Origin: Flavobacteriales bacterium
Lineage (GTDB): Bacteria; Bacteroidota; Bacteroidia; Flavobacteriales_C; GCA-002722245
Direction: 5' to 3'
Length of the DNA: 64,000 nt
Assembly (NCBI GenBank): GCA_023251095.1
Contig: JAHEZL010000003.1
Location: 1 to 64,000, forward strand
The notes beneath the pieces were generated by a model. It did no database searches, was not told the DNA's origin, and worked only from the letters and a program-made list of their open reading frames with translations. Shown piece after piece: positions 6,529 through 18,000 of this stretch. The translations under genes and the position numbers were made by a program. Numbering within the stretch: the stretch's first letter is position 1; every line of letters begins with the position of its first letter.

Positions 6529-7560
6529 CTAAAAACTTATTCTTGCGCCAAAGGTATGTGTTCCCTGAAAAGGACTGGTGTCCCTGTACGAATAATCAAA
6601 GCCGAAAATCGTTTTTTCTTTGTATGGAATTTCAACTGAAAAACCGGCCGTTGGTCCTGTTAGCGCTGTTGTTCGTGTGGCAGTGCTGAAAACCCCGTCT
6701 TCATAAACAAAGCCCATTCTGGCGGCGAAATATTTTTTGAACCGGTATTCTAATCCCATGCAATATTGGTCTTTGGCAAAGGCATTGGAAACGAAAGTGG
6801 CCTGAGCAATTAATTGTTGTTGTGCGGCAATATCAAAACGATAATGCGCACCGATATTCATGAGCAAAGGCAATTCAAAAGCCTGTGAGCGCGACTCTAA
6901 AGAAACCGATTGACGATCGGCACTGAAGTAGGCTTTTACCGCCAATCCGTCACCACCGTATTGCATTTTCGGTCCGGCATTTTTTAATGCGATACCAAAA
7001 CCTATTTGTTTTTTCTTTCCTGTGATGTATTGGATTCCGGCATCTATCGCTACGCCGAGGCCTTGTATATTGGCCACCGATTCGGAAATTACCCTTAAAG
7101 TAAATCCGCCTGAAATACTGCTGGTAAACTGTCGTGCGTAAGAGGCCCCTACATTGATAAATTGCGGACTGTAAGTACCTATGCCGCCATCAGGAAGATC
7201 AACCGTTGTTATGGGAATGTTGCCCATGCTGAAAGCCATAATTCCGAAAGCAAGGTAATTTCTTTCTCCTAATTTCTGACTGAATCCGAAACTGTTGATA
7301 TTGATATCGGTTCCCGTTAACCAGCTGGTTCTGTAAAAGCTGAATTCGGTTCCTTTTGTTTTGGTGATGCCGGCAATGTTGATGAATTGTGATTCCAGAC
7401 CTTCAATCGAAGAGGTGTTTGCATTGCCTAAACCAGAGGAACGCGCAAAAGGATTGATGAGTAATTGTGTAGCTCCCGCCTCACCGGCACGATCACCATT
7501 TCCGGCAAAAGCCGAATGATTTAACAACAACAGGACTAATATTTTGTTTACTATTCTCAT
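6529..7560 (-). CDS. PorV/PorQ family outer-membrane barrel protein
   Basis: The 343-residue product has a signal peptide (about 1-19, ending AFA) and then RAGEAGATQLLINPFARSSGLGNANTSSIEG, typical of PorV/PorQ (UPF0164) barrels, with many alternating beta strands to the C-terminal aromatic residue (ARISF). In type IX secretion PorV shuttles and anchors cargo at the outer membrane, and relatives work beside individual cargo proteins. Its ATG overlaps the stop of the large exported protein by one base (TAATG), so the genes are translationally coupled. It is the third gene of the TonB-receptor operon, which suggests dedicated handling of that cargo. The exact subfamily is not certain. Confidence 0.85.
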   Translation of the reverse strand: MRIVNKILVLLLLNHSAFAGNGDRAGEAGATQLLINPFARSSGLGNANTSSIEGLESQFINIAGITKTKGTEFSFYRTSWLTGTDININSFGFSQKLGERNYLAFGIMAFSMGNIPITTVDLPDGGIGTYSPQFINVGASYARQFTSSISGGFTLRVISESVANIQGLGVAIDAGIQYITGKKKQIGFGIALKNAGPKMQYGGDGLAVKAYFSADRQSVSLESRSQAFELPLLMNIGAHYRFDIAAQQQLIAQATFVSNAFAKDQYCMGLEYRFKKYFAARMGFVYEDGVFSTATRTTALTGPTAGFSVEIPYKEKTIFGFDYSYRDTSPFQGTHTFGARISF

Positions 7561-10500
7561 TAAAAAGTGCTCAAATCAGTTTGTCGCATAACGCCGAACC
7601 ACTTCAGTATTTTTTCTCCTACACCATCTACCTGCACGTGTACAATGTAGAGTCCCGAAGCTATCGGAATACCCGCATCATTATCGAGATTCCATTCCAC
7701 GTTGGTAGTGCTGCGGTCATCTTTATTAATGGTTTTAACCAAGGTTCCGTTAAGGGTGAAAATTCTGATTTTACATTTATCGGGAAGGTTTACAATTTTT
7801 ACAATTCTATCGAGTTGCTTTTCTTCATAACCATCGTAGCCGTAATAAGGATTAGGAACAATGTTGATTTTATCGAGCGCTATTTTTGCCGAATTTTTGT
7901 CGCCGGCAACTGCTTTAATATCGGCTGTATTAAAAGTAAATTCAGGTAAAGGTGCGTTACTGCTGGTGGATGCATAAGGTTTGGCAACCCTCAGTTTAAT
8001 GGTGACATCAGACGGAATATAACCGAAAACCTCATTGGCTAAAGGATAAGCAAAAACCCATTGTATGTCTTTTATCACCTTTGTTTTTGAGTTAATGTTA
8101 TTTGCCGAGAGTTGGTTTCTTATATATTCTCCTTTATCATAAGTAGGAACATCCTTGGCATCCTGAAAAACAAAAATAGAATGCATGCCGCCGAAGATGA
8201 CATCTGTTGTTGAAGTAAGGGTAGTGCTTTTAAAATCTTTATTTGTCGGATTCCATTTCATGTCGCGTCCGTTATTGGCGATCTGAAAGGAATTTTCTCC
8301 AAAGGCCATATTGAGTCGGTGCCCGGTTTCAATATTAATCGCGTATCCCGGAAACCAACCCATTCCGATGGTTCCTGAATTATCGACATTGCCTTTTTTA
8401 TCTACCGACGGTGATTTCCTTAAATCCAGTTTGCCTGCACCACCTTCGCTGAGGTTTGAACTATCGCACATTTCCAACACAGGACAGCGGGTCCATTTGG
8501 AAGTATCGGAAGTGATGACAATATCCACCGACATTAAATTGCTGATTTTATTTTGGGTGAGGGAAATACTCCAGTTCCAGGCCGGACCATTGACATCGTA
8601 GGAAGTTAAACGGTAAGGAGCGATAATACCATCCAGTATTTTTTCGTAATCCTGATTGAGATCAATTTTATTGGCCTTGTTGGTTCCCGGAGATTCGTCT
8701 TTATCGCCTGCTCCCGATTTGATCCAGTCCTGATAAACAATAGATCCGTCGAGATCTTTAATTCCGCTCAGCCAGTTGATACCGCCGCCGTCTTTTCCGA
8801 AAGTCATGGATGCACCAACGTAGCCGTTGTTGACCGATTTGAGATCTCCCGGACCGTAATTTTGAAGGGCAGTAACCGACAAGCCCCATTTTTTAATAAT
8901 CTGTTCATTGGCGGAGGCAATAGTTTTTTCTGCAAAAACAGTGTCTTTCTTTTCATTGTAAATGAGCATCCACGTGCCTTTGGATAAGTCCTTTACTTTA
9001 TTGGTATCCAAAAACCTGAAAGTAAAAGTTCCGTCGGGAACCAATAAAGGATCTATCACTTTTATATTCACAGGCGCTCCGTCGTTAGCGTAGGTGAGGG
9101 TTGTTGCGGTATTGGAAGCCATAATTTCCGCAATGGTTTCCGCAGATAAATTGATGAATTCCGCACCATTTCCTTTACCTGCCACTCTGGTTAATTTAGG
9201 TTGGAGACCATAAGAGGAATTCACTTGTGTGCCTTCCAGCTCCGGCATTGGGTTATGCGGCATGGCTTCAGTGATCTTTACATTTCTTCGTCCTTGTTTA
9301 TAAGGTTTTTTCTGACCGTCGAAAGTAGTAGGATCACTATAGGTGAATTTCTTGTATTCGTTGTATCCATAGGCTACTGCCATGTAATAATATTGTTTGT
9401 GGTTCACGAGTCTGTCGTCACCTGTGGCAAACAAATCCTTCTCTACTTTAAAACTATGAACGATTCCTTTGTCATCTCCTTTTACCATTTCTATAGGCAC
9501 CAATGCATTGAGGGATTGATCCTGATTGTAATTGATTATTTGAGACACACCGTCCTTAATATCACATTGAGCCACCAAACGTGCTTTTGCAGGATCGGTG
9601 AGTTCCGACGCGGAAACCGAATTGGATTTCAATTGAAAAATCTGATAACCCTGAAAGCGGTATATAGAATCATAATTGTGCGTACCCGAAGCATCAATCA
9701 GAGGATCAAACTCAGTATATTTTTCAAGATAATTGTTGGATGAACTTTTGTTTTCCAAAGAGAGAATCAAAGAATTTTCCATTTCCTGAATGCTTAATTC
9801 GGGAGCATCCGGACCGTTCAATACTTTAAAACAATTGTCGAAAAGAGCCTGTGCTTTATCATCGGCTTCTTTCATTTTTTGAACAGAAGACCAGGCCGAT
9901 GCACCTTGCTGAGCCCTTGCCCAAACCGCACCAACGGTAACTTTATTTACTTGTCCGGATTGCAGTGTAAAAGATCCGGCTGAAATAATAAAACGCAAAT
10001 CGGAAGGCACATCATTTTCTGTAATTTGCGACCATGCGCCATAGGAACCATATTTAGTAGCATCACTATTGTCGGGAAAAGCAAAGTTGGTGTTTGCGCC
10101 GTTAGTGCCGCCACCTGTGGGCCAGCCATTGCCTTTGTATTGTAAATGCGTTCCGTCCTTCCAGATGTTTTTAAGGTAGTTGTAAAAATGCGTAGCATTT
10201 TGCGGATTACCCATATCGGTTTGATCATTGCGGTAATACATGTAATTCGACATGATGATCAATTCATCTGTTTCATCCGTTGTACCGTCTCTGTCGTTAT
10301 CGATACCATCACTGGCATCTGCTTTCGGTCCCTGAAAAAAGTCGATTCCGATAGCAGGAGGTGTTTGTCCGTAACCGATACTGCCCTGATCGGCGCCATC
10401 ATTATCATCGGCATTGTAGCAATAACCCAAACCGCGGGAAACATCGCAACCTATATAATCATCCCGCGGACCGCCTAAATCGGGATCCACCCATTGTCCG

Positions 10501-11360
10501 AAATAAGTGTTTTTAATAGCAAAACTCGATTTGTTTTCAATTTCATAACTGTAAAACGTCATGTCGTTGATTTCATCATCGGTATTGAATGCAAAGGCCT
10601 GAGCTTTGATCTGGAGTCCAACTGCTTGTCCGCCCGTTTCCGTATGGATGTTACCCACATCATTAAAAATCCACCAGATGGTTTCATCTCCGTAAAGATA
10701 ACTTCCGTCGCACCCAGCCTGTCCGCTCAAATCATAGTTGGGATAATCTCCTTTAGTGGGATTGTAAATATTGTCGCCGTCGGCATCATGGAAAGGAGCC
10801 AGGAAATAATCCTGTCCCAATGCACTATTGCCGTGAGCAGGCCAGTTGATCATGGATTGAGGGATGCTTGGATCTTGTCCGGCCTGATATGCTGCCACAT
10901 AATCTTCTACATCTTTTCTTTTTACACTGTAATGTTTGTCGTATTCTAAACAGGTGGATCTATCGGTACTTACTGTGGTTTTGCTGATGGGCCCGGGCCA
11001 GAAATCATTTCCGGTTTGACGGTAGGTCATGGCCGCAATTTTAAGATTTCCGTTTTGATCGGTTCCGCCAATCCATAGCGCACCTGCAAATAAGGAACTC
11101 ACGCCGCCGTTTTTAGGAACTTCATACTGGGCCGATTTATTTAAATCCCACCACATATCGCCACCTCCCAAAATACGTGCGCGAACGTTGTTTAAACTCA
11201 AATCAATTTCACTTGTTGCAGGGTCGCAATCTGCCGCATAGTAAGAGCCGTTCTGCTGAGGAGGAAGCTGAACAACGCCAACATTTTCTCTAGCCAATAG
11301 TACATTCACTGCGGTGAGCAGTAAAGCGAAGAGGGTATATTTTATTTTTTCATACTTCAT
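7560..11360 (-). CDS. Large exported protein with T9SS-type C-terminal domain
   Basis: This 1266-residue protein starts with a signal peptide (MKYEKIKYTLFALLLTAVNVLLA). It includes calcium-binding, thrombospondin-3-like acidic loops (DADGDNIYN around residues 198-206; DGIDNDRDGTTDETDE in the mid-300s) and many beta-rich segments. It ends in a FlgD/T9SS-type sorting domain (NLPDKCKIRIFTLNGTLVKTI and ASGLYIVHVQVDG). ATG 11360 is one base after the TonB receptor stop; an upstream start would add seven residues inside that gene. The protein is probably exported and held at the cell surface, with the upstream receptor and downstream PorV-like barrel as partners. No enzymatic motif was recognised, so its biochemical role is unknown. 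Confidence 0.85.
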   Translation of the reverse strand: MKYEKIKYTLFALLLTAVNVLLARENVGVVQLPPQQNGSYYAADCDPATSEIDLSLNNVRARILGGGDMWWDLNKSAQYEVPKNGGVSSLFAGALWIGGTDQNGNLKIAAMTYRQTGNDFWPGPISKTTVSTDRSTCLEYDKHYSVKRKDVEDYVAAYQAGQDPSIPQSMINWPAHGNSALGQDYFLAPFHDADGDNIYNPTKGDYPNYDLSGQAGCDGSYLYGDETIWWIFNDVGNIHTETGGQAVGLQIKAQAFAFNTDDEINDMTFYSYEIENKSSFAIKNTYFGQWVDPDLGGPRDDYIGCDVSRGLGYCYNADDNDGADQGSIGYGQTPPAIGIDFFQGPKADASDGIDNDRDGTTDETDELIIMSNYMYYRNDQTDMGNPQNATHFYNYLKNIWKDGTHLQYKGNGWPTGGGTNGANTNFAFPDNSDATKYGSYGAWSQITENDVPSDLRFIISAGSFTLQSGQVNKVTVGAVWARAQQGASAWSSVQKMKEADDKAQALFDNCFKVLNGPDAPELSIQEMENSLILSLENKSSSNNYLEKYTEFDPLIDASGTHNYDSIYRFQGYQIFQLKSNSVSASELTDPAKARLVAQCDIKDGVSQIINYNQDQSLNALVPIEMVKGDDKGIVHSFKVEKDLFATGDDRLVNHKQYYYMAVAYGYNEYKKFTYSDPTTFDGQKKPYKQGRRNVKITEAMPHNPMPELEGTQVNSSYGLQPKLTRVAGKGNGAEFINLSAETIAEIMASNTATTLTYANDGAPVNIKVIDPLLVPDGTFTFRFLDTNKVKDLSKGTWMLIYNEKKDTVFAEKTIASANEQIIKKWGLSVTALQNYGPGDLKSVNNGYVGASMTFGKDGGGINWLSGIKDLDGSIVYQDWIKSGAGDKDESPGTNKANKIDLNQDYEKILDGIIAPYRLTSYDVNGPAWNWSISLTQNKISNLMSVDIVITSDTSKWTRCPVLEMCDSSNLSEGGAGKLDLRKSPSVDKKGNVDNSGTIGMGWFPGYAINIETGHRLNMAFGENSFQIANNGRDMKWNPTNKDFKSTTLTSTTDVIFGGMHSIFVFQDAKDVPTYDKGEYIRNQLSANNINSKTKVIKDIQWVFAYPLANEVFGYIPSDVTIKLRVAKPYASTSSNAPLPEFTFNTADIKAVAGDKNSAKIALDKINIVPNPYYGYDGYEEKQLDRIVKIVNLPDKCKIRIFTLNGTLVKTINKDDRSTTNVEWNLDNDAGIPIASGLYIVHVQVDGVGEKILKWFGVMRQTDLSTF

Positions 11361-11361
11361 A

Positions 11362-14300
11362 TCAGAAGTTATAAATCGCACCTAGTTTTATTAATCTCGG
11401 TAAACTATAATTATAAGGACTGTTCACTGCAACAGAATACAAATCGATAAAAGATTGCGGATTTACTTTTGAATTTATTTCCTGTTGAGAAACAGCTGCA
11501 GTGAGGAAGCCGTCATCATTAGGGTTTGCGGTGTAGCGATATACATTTACGATGTTGCGCGTGTCCAGTAAATTATTCACGGATAAATAGATATTTAATA
11601 CCGTTACTTTCTGTTTTTCGTTTTCGTCTCCGAATTTAAAAACTACATTTTTATCTACACGCACATCAATTCTGAAACTCCATGGCAAGCGGGAACCGTT
11701 GATTTGTCCGCTTAAAGTTCTTCCCTGACTTTTAGATAAGGCAATGTCTTCGGTGATGTTCGATTGTCGGGAATAAGGCGTTCCTGATCCTGTTCTCAGC
11801 AAAAAGTTAATTCCGAAATCGGCTAATATTTTTCTGCCCCACGACGGACCGTTGTACGTTTTTCCGCGACCGAAGCGATAATCCACTTCAAAATTAATGT
11901 TGTGTCGTCGGTCGAAATCCAAAGGAACTATTGTTCTCAGGTTAGGAGATCCCGAGTTTAAAATATTCAAACTGCTTAAAGAATTACTTCCTGTGCCTTC
12001 TGCAAATTGTAAGGTGTAATTCACCGACATCCTTGCATTTTTTATTCGGCGTAAATCATAACCGGCGGATAAACCTTTTACTGTTCCGAAATCAATGTTC
12101 TGGAAAGTCATGTAGTTTACCGGATAAGCATAGCGAATAGGTGTGAGCTGAATCATGTCTCGCATTTCTCTGTAAAAAGCAGAAATGGTGATGGCTGATG
12201 ATCGGGTTAATCTTTGAGAAAATCCTAATTCGTAATCGGTGGTTTTTTGCGGTTTCAATCCGGGATTGTTAATCACACCACCCACCATATTTTCCATGAA
12301 AAGATAATTCATAGGATCATTTCTGGATAAGCTTCCCGTAGGGCGTTGCGAAAGAATATCGTAATGCGCGAAAAACATTGCTTCTTCTGAAATCGGGAAA
12401 GAGAAGGAGATTCGGGGCATTATCACAAATTGTGCTTCATACTTTTTGAAAGAACTTGCATAATCAAAATCCCCTGATTTTACGTTTGCTTTAGGATTTG
12501 TAAGATAGGGAGTAATTGTTCCGCTGGCAGCCGAAGAGGCAATCACCGCAGGATCATTCACCTGAGTTCCTTGTGCATTGTACCATTTGTTGTTGGCATC
12601 TCTGAAACCGGTAACGGTTTTTGATACGGCATCCTGATCAGTGATGTAAACCTTGTAATCGTCGCCAACACTCGTTGGAACAGTGATTCCTTCTGATCTT
12701 GCTTCTCCGGCAGATTTAACGGCATACAAGGAATAAAGATCTTTCGGCACCATTTGGTTGGCATCATAGCGATCAATACGAACACCTACATTGAAAATGA
12801 TGTCGTGAAAAACAAATTTATCCTGAATATATCCCGACATATACGTTGGCTGAAAACCCGGGATATTTCTAAGCAGCGCATTGTTGCCATCTGTTTGGCT
12901 GAAGAAATCACTAAAAGAAGCAGCGTTCGACTTTCCTAAATAATCATAGCCGTAAGCGGTGTATAAACCATTGTTTCCGTTTTGCAATAATTCGCTTGCA
13001 TTGAACATACTAAGGGATAAATCCTGAGGAGTGAGATTATCCGTATCAACAAAGTCGGTAACAGATTTTCCTGTTTTGGCGCGAACATTTTCAAAAAATC
13101 CGTTGATCACTTTTCCGTTACCATCCAATGTAGGGACATACAATCTATCGTAATTTACAGTGTCACCGTTGATGATAGGATGACTTTTGTCCAACTCGCT
13201 GTTTTTTGCATTTCCCAGCTGACGGGCGAGGGTCCAGAGTCCCATCGGAGTGATAGAATAACCGCGTTCCAGTCGTTGTTCAAATTCAAAACCTGCATTT
13301 ACCTCATGATTTTTGATGTCGGCAAAAATACTTCCTATCAAACGGAACTGGTTGTCTTCCGACTTTCCGTAACCGTTGTATTGTCGGCCGGTATTGTACC
13401 AGATGTCGTACACGTGCTGAGGTCGGTCACCATTTAATAAAGCACCTCCTTTTTGAACCTGCGCATAGTTTTCATAATTGCCGGTTACAAAATTACTGTT
13501 GGCGTTAGCCTGATATAAATCGTAATAGGATTCGGTATATCTTGAAGCTGTGGCATTATTTCCCGCGCTTAACATTACATATTTAGTGTCCTGCCAGCCC
13601 TGCATATAATTTTTTGGGCCGTTTACTCCTGCAGAATCAAAGATGTAGGTTTTTTCTTTTGTGGTTTCAAATTTCCCGATGTAGCCATAGTCAAAAATTT
13701 TGCTGCCATGGCTGTCGTCCATGGTAGAAGAAGTCGCCCTGTCGAAATCCACCTGAAGGGTATAATACATGTTTTTAACCAGTGGTTTTTTAGTATCGTC
13801 CTGTATGTCTTCATCCTGCACACCAATTTTTTGCGTCACTTTTCCATACACCCTCCAATCGAAATTGGTCATCAAAGGATTGTTTTCTGCATTCAACAAA
13901 GAATACTGTTGAATGTAATTGTGCGCAGAATTGTAATCGGCATAAGCACCAACAACAACAGAGAAGCGTTTACTTGGTTTTATTTCAATTTTTGAAGAAA
14001 GCGTAAATCCTTTGGTAGCTGCATTTTCTTTTGTTTTCGACCATTCCAGGTCTTTACTCGTAAGCAATTCCGCACGGCGGATGGTTCCTTGTCCGGAAGG
14101 ATTCGGGGCCAAAGGATTTTGCTGAAGATCGGCCAAAACATCATCTTTCACTTTCCACACTCCAACAGCAGAAGGGTTGGCATCTTTGGTGTAATTCAAT
14201 TGTCCGAGAACAGAATATCCTATATAAAGAGGTTTTGTTTTAGAGTGATAAAGTGGTCCGAGGAAAAAGAATTCCATGTCGTTTTTTCCATAGCCATCCA

Positions 14301-15036
14301 GTAATTCAGAAGTTTCATAGCTGATGCCATGTTCGTGTTTTCTGCTCGGACTTTTTGAGGTCACTAAAACCAATCCACCTGTTGCATCACCATATCTGGC
14401 AGGCATTCCACCGGTGATCACCGTAATTTGTTCGATGCCTAATTTTGGTAAATTGAAGGAGCTGCGCACTTTCACGCCGTCTAAATAAATGAGGGTGGCA
14501 TCACTGCGCGCACCTCTTACATTGAGCTGATTATTTCCGTCATCGGCAGAATATACTCCGGCTATAGTAGAGGCTAAAGCACCAATATCATTCAAAGGGG
14601 ATTTGATAATTTCTTCTGCTGTTTTGGTTCCTCCTGATTTAAAATCGGGATCAATGAGCGGCACTTTAAATCGTTTAATAACGATGGCTTCTGTGGCCTG
14701 TGCTTTTTTCAGAATAACATTTAAAAAAGTAATTTTTTCGATAACGATTTGAACGCCTTCTGTCTTTTCAGTTTGGGAACCTACATAAGAAGTCACTACA
14801 TCATAAGATCCGGGATTGATGGGTTTAATGGTGTATTCCCCTTTTTCGTCGCATTGAGTAGAGGAAACAGTTTCTCCGTTTTTTTCAACTGAAATATTGG
14901 CGTAGGCTAAAAAATTTCCCGCTTCATCTTTTACTGTTCCCTTGAGGGTACCTGTTTGTGCATGCATTGCTGCAGGTAACAAAAAAAACAATAAAACACG
15001 AAACAGTTGTTTTGCCATGAGGGGCAGTAATTTCAT
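11362..15036 (-). CDS. TonB-dependent receptor with carboxypeptidase-regulatory-like N-terminal domain
   Basis: The 1224-residue protein has a signal peptide (to about residue 26, AMHAQ), a CarboxypepD_reg-like beta domain (GTLKGTVKDEAGNFLAYANISVEK), a plug (IIKSPLNDIGALASTIAGVYSADDGNNQLNVRGARSDATLIYLDGV, then ITGGMPARYGDATGGLVLV) and a long C-terminal 22-strand-type barrel ending in an aromatic residue (AIYNF). This is the SusC-like large receptor plan, but no SusD partner is present. A second in-frame ATG at 15018 is possible. A TATATTTG -7 box lies just upstream, which would give a very short leader for the first ATG. It heads a three-gene operon with the large exported protein and the PorV-like barrel. 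Confidence 0.93.
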   Translation of the reverse strand: MKLLPLMAKQLFRVLLFFLLPAAMHAQTGTLKGTVKDEAGNFLAYANISVEKNGETVSSTQCDEKGEYTIKPINPGSYDVVTSYVGSQTEKTEGVQIVIEKITFLNVILKKAQATEAIVIKRFKVPLIDPDFKSGGTKTAEEIIKSPLNDIGALASTIAGVYSADDGNNQLNVRGARSDATLIYLDGVKVRSSFNLPKLGIEQITVITGGMPARYGDATGGLVLVTSKSPSRKHEHGISYETSELLDGYGKNDMEFFFLGPLYHSKTKPLYIGYSVLGQLNYTKDANPSAVGVWKVKDDVLADLQQNPLAPNPSGQGTIRRAELLTSKDLEWSKTKENAATKGFTLSSKIEIKPSKRFSVVVGAYADYNSAHNYIQQYSLLNAENNPLMTNFDWRVYGKVTQKIGVQDEDIQDDTKKPLVKNMYYTLQVDFDRATSSTMDDSHGSKIFDYGYIGKFETTKEKTYIFDSAGVNGPKNYMQGWQDTKYVMLSAGNNATASRYTESYYDLYQANANSNFVTGNYENYAQVQKGGALLNGDRPQHVYDIWYNTGRQYNGYGKSEDNQFRLIGSIFADIKNHEVNAGFEFEQRLERGYSITPMGLWTLARQLGNAKNSELDKSHPIINGDTVNYDRLYVPTLDGNGKVINGFFENVRAKTGKSVTDFVDTDNLTPQDLSLSMFNASELLQNGNNGLYTAYGYDYLGKSNAASFSDFFSQTDGNNALLRNIPGFQPTYMSGYIQDKFVFHDIIFNVGVRIDRYDANQMVPKDLYSLYAVKSAGEARSEGITVPTSVGDDYKVYITDQDAVSKTVTGFRDANNKWYNAQGTQVNDPAVIASSAASGTITPYLTNPKANVKSGDFDYASSFKKYEAQFVIMPRISFSFPISEEAMFFAHYDILSQRPTGSLSRNDPMNYLFMENMVGGVINNPGLKPQKTTDYELGFSQRLTRSSAITISAFYREMRDMIQLTPIRYAYPVNYMTFQNIDFGTVKGLSAGYDLRRIKNARMSVNYTLQFAEGTGSNSLSSLNILNSGSPNLRTIVPLDFDRRHNINFEVDYRFGRGKTYNGPSWGRKILADFGINFLLRTGSGTPYSRQSNITEDIALSKSQGRTLSGQINGSRLPWSFRIDVRVDKNVVFKFGDENEKQKVTVLNIYLSVNNLLDTRNIVNVYRYTANPNDDGFLTAAVSQQEINSKVNPQSFIDLYSVAVNSPYNYSLPRLIKLGAIYNF

Positions 15037-15049
15037 TTTTAAAGACGCT

Positions 15050-15057
15050 CAAATATA
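15050..15057 (-). promoter_or_regulatory. -7 box upstream of the TonB receptor operon
   Basis: On the minus strand TATATTTG matches TAnnTTTG exactly, 14 bases before ATG 15036 and 32 before ATG 15018. No clear TTG -33 element stands at the right distance, so this is a partial promoter match. Confidence 0.4.
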
Positions 15058-15087
15058 ATAAAATGCCCGAGGCTTAAAAAAAGAAAA

Positions 15088-18000
15088 TTACTCCCGGAAT
15101 ACAGTAATATATCCGGTTTTACTGTAGTCTTTAATAGAGATGATGTAGTAGTAGGTTCCGGGGTTCACCCATTGTTTGGTGAGCTGACTTTTACCGTCCC
15201 AGCATTCTCCATAGGCATAGGTGTCATTTTTATACATCAGCAATCCCCATCTGTCATAAATTTCAAGGGTCACACAATTTTGAAATTCATCTTTCACCTC
15301 AACTGAAAAACAGTCGTTCAATCCGTCATTATTTAAGGTGAGCACATTTCCGTTGGTAACGAGAACTGCATCAGAAATGCTTTTGATGTTGAGGGGAATA
15401 CTCATCGTATCATGGCACAAACCATTGTTGGTGACAATCAGCTTAGTAATTACATTTTTCCCGAAAGGGTAGGTGTGCTGAGGTACTTTTTCGGTAGAAG
15501 TAGTGCCATCACCATAAATCCACAATTGTGAATCGGCATTTACAGAAGTGTTGGTGAATTCTGTCCGGAAGCCTTCACAACCAGGGGTTTGCTGTATAAC
15601 GGTGAATTCCGCTGTTGGTACTATATTCAATGAAATTTGGAAAGAAGCGGTGTCGATACAATTGTAGGCATCAGTGACTTCAACATAATAAGTGGTAAGA
15701 TTTACAGGCTTTGCAACGGGATTTGCAATAGTGCTATCACTTAAACTTTCCCCCGGCCACCATTTGTATTTCACGCCTCCGTTGGCCCATAGGTTAATGC
15801 TGCTGCCTTCGCAAATCAACGTGTTACCCAATGTATAAGCATGGGGCACATGAACGATTACGTTCAAAGAATCTTTCTTTTTACAGCCTTTTACATCTGT
15901 GACCAGTAAAGTATAGAGTGTGCTTTTTGTGGGGAAAGCCAGAGGATTGCCTATGGTGCTATCGCTCAATTCTGTAGAGGGTTGCCATAAATAAGTGCCT
16001 GAGCCTGATGCCTGCAATTGAATAGTATCATTCAAACACAAACCGGTATCCAGTCCGGCATTGGAAACAGGAAGCGGATTGACGATTATTTGTATACTGT
16101 CGGAATTTTTACAGGAAAAAGCATCGGTGCCCACTACTTTATAAAAAGTATTTTGTTTTGGGAATACATATGGCGACTGGATATTGATGTTGTTGATGTT
16201 CGCGGAAGGACTCCATACATAGCTTAAAGCACCTGAAGCAGAAAGTTGTGTAGTGTCGCCAAAACAAATTTCATTTTTAACGGAAGAGGCTGTAACGGGA
16301 GGTAAAACACGTACCGTGAGGATCATGGAATCGAGGCCTGAACAGGTATCGTTTTGTGAATATAAATAGTATTTGGTGGTGGTGGCCGGACTCGCCATCG
16401 GATTGGGAATGTGGGAATTGCTCAGTCCCGTGGCAGGTATCCAGCTATAAGTGGTGTTGCTGGGTGCTTTTAAACCTCCTCCGATTTTCACGCTATCATT
16501 TAAACAGATGATGGTATCGGGGCCTGCGTTGGGGGGAATGGTTCCCGACGCCAGAACAAATACAGTATCGAAAGCATTGCAGCCTTTTGCATCAGTAGTT
16601 TTTAAATAATAATATCTTGGAGTTAGCGGCCATACCAAAGGATTACTGATGTTTGGGTTGGAAATTTTATTGTTTGGAGTCCATGAATAAGTCACTCCCG
16701 GAGTAGTGTTGCTGCCAATGTTAACGGTGCTTCCCGGACAAACACTTACATCCACACCCGCATCGGCGGTAGGGTTTTTAATAACCGTAAGACTCTTGTT
16801 AAGTGTAATCGTATGACAGCCATCCACGTTGATGAAAACGGAAATAGTATAAGTTCCTGTTGCTGAAAATTTATGTGTGGGGGTGAGCAGAGAAGAAAAA
16901 TTAGAAAAGCCCGATGCAGGGTCACCAAAATCCCAGGAAGCTGAAGAAACAGCTTGGGAACTGATGATGTTAAAGGTATAGCTATCTTCCGGACAAGCTC
17001 CTCCCACAATACTAAAATCAATGTTTCCGGGAATAACGGCAGTGCTTATCAATACATCGTTAGGCAATTCCCATCCTGATTTTTCTCCGCCCAGAAAAAC
17101 TCCGTTATGTACATAGTTTGCTCCACTTCCCACCGTATTCGGATTATTAATCACTCCTAAATAAGGACTGCCGTCATCGGCACAATAAATTTTTCCGTTG
17201 CTGTGTCTTCTCATTGATCCCCAAACCCTTGTTGATCCGCTTATCTTTTGAGAGGTACTCCATACGAGGGCCGGATTCGTCACCCCTAAATTAAGTTGTG
17301 AAATCCCTGTATTGGTGCAATTGCTGGCTAGAAAGCAAGCTGAACTCACATAGGCCAATTTTCCATTTGCCGAAAATTCTCCGCCGTGGGGTTGCGGAAA
17401 TTTATTGGTGAAAGAAGTATTGCTCACCACACCGTTTGCATTATTAAAGTCGGAGATACTTACTAAATCCATAAACTCAACACAGGTCAGAATTTTATCT
17501 CCGTTAGGAGAAATTTTCATGTCTCCGTGTCCCGATGTGTGGGTCGGTCCTGAGTAACTGGTAACGGGTGAACCCGATACGCCGCTGCTGGTTACCAAAA
17601 AGGCATCAAACCTGTTGTCGTTGTAATAGTGTGTAAGCACCCATACATCTATTCCGTTGGCATGTCGGGTTACAGTGATTTTTTGCGTGCTGTTGGAAAC
17701 CAGTATTATATTTTTTGAAGTAACGTCGCCTAATCCGCCATTTAACGACATGTCCACAATGGAATATTCAAAGTTGTCATCGAAATCATCATCTCCTCCT
17801 GCAGTAAAAATGTAATAAATACCGGTGCTGTTTGGTTTTTTAACGATTAAGGCTACCTGAGTCGCCATGGGATCGCCATCTAAGCTATAGCCATTGGGCA
17901 TTGGAGAATTATTTTTATTCCAAACAGTTGTCCCGTCAGTATAAAACAAAAGTTTTCCGGCGCAATCGGCTATGGAGGCAGTCCCTTCCGAAACATTTGC

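Noticed and set aside
9201-10949. Several long + strand ORFs inside the 1266-residue exported protein gene
   Set aside because: They are antisense shadows without domain patterns, and the minus frame has a signal peptide and sorting domain.
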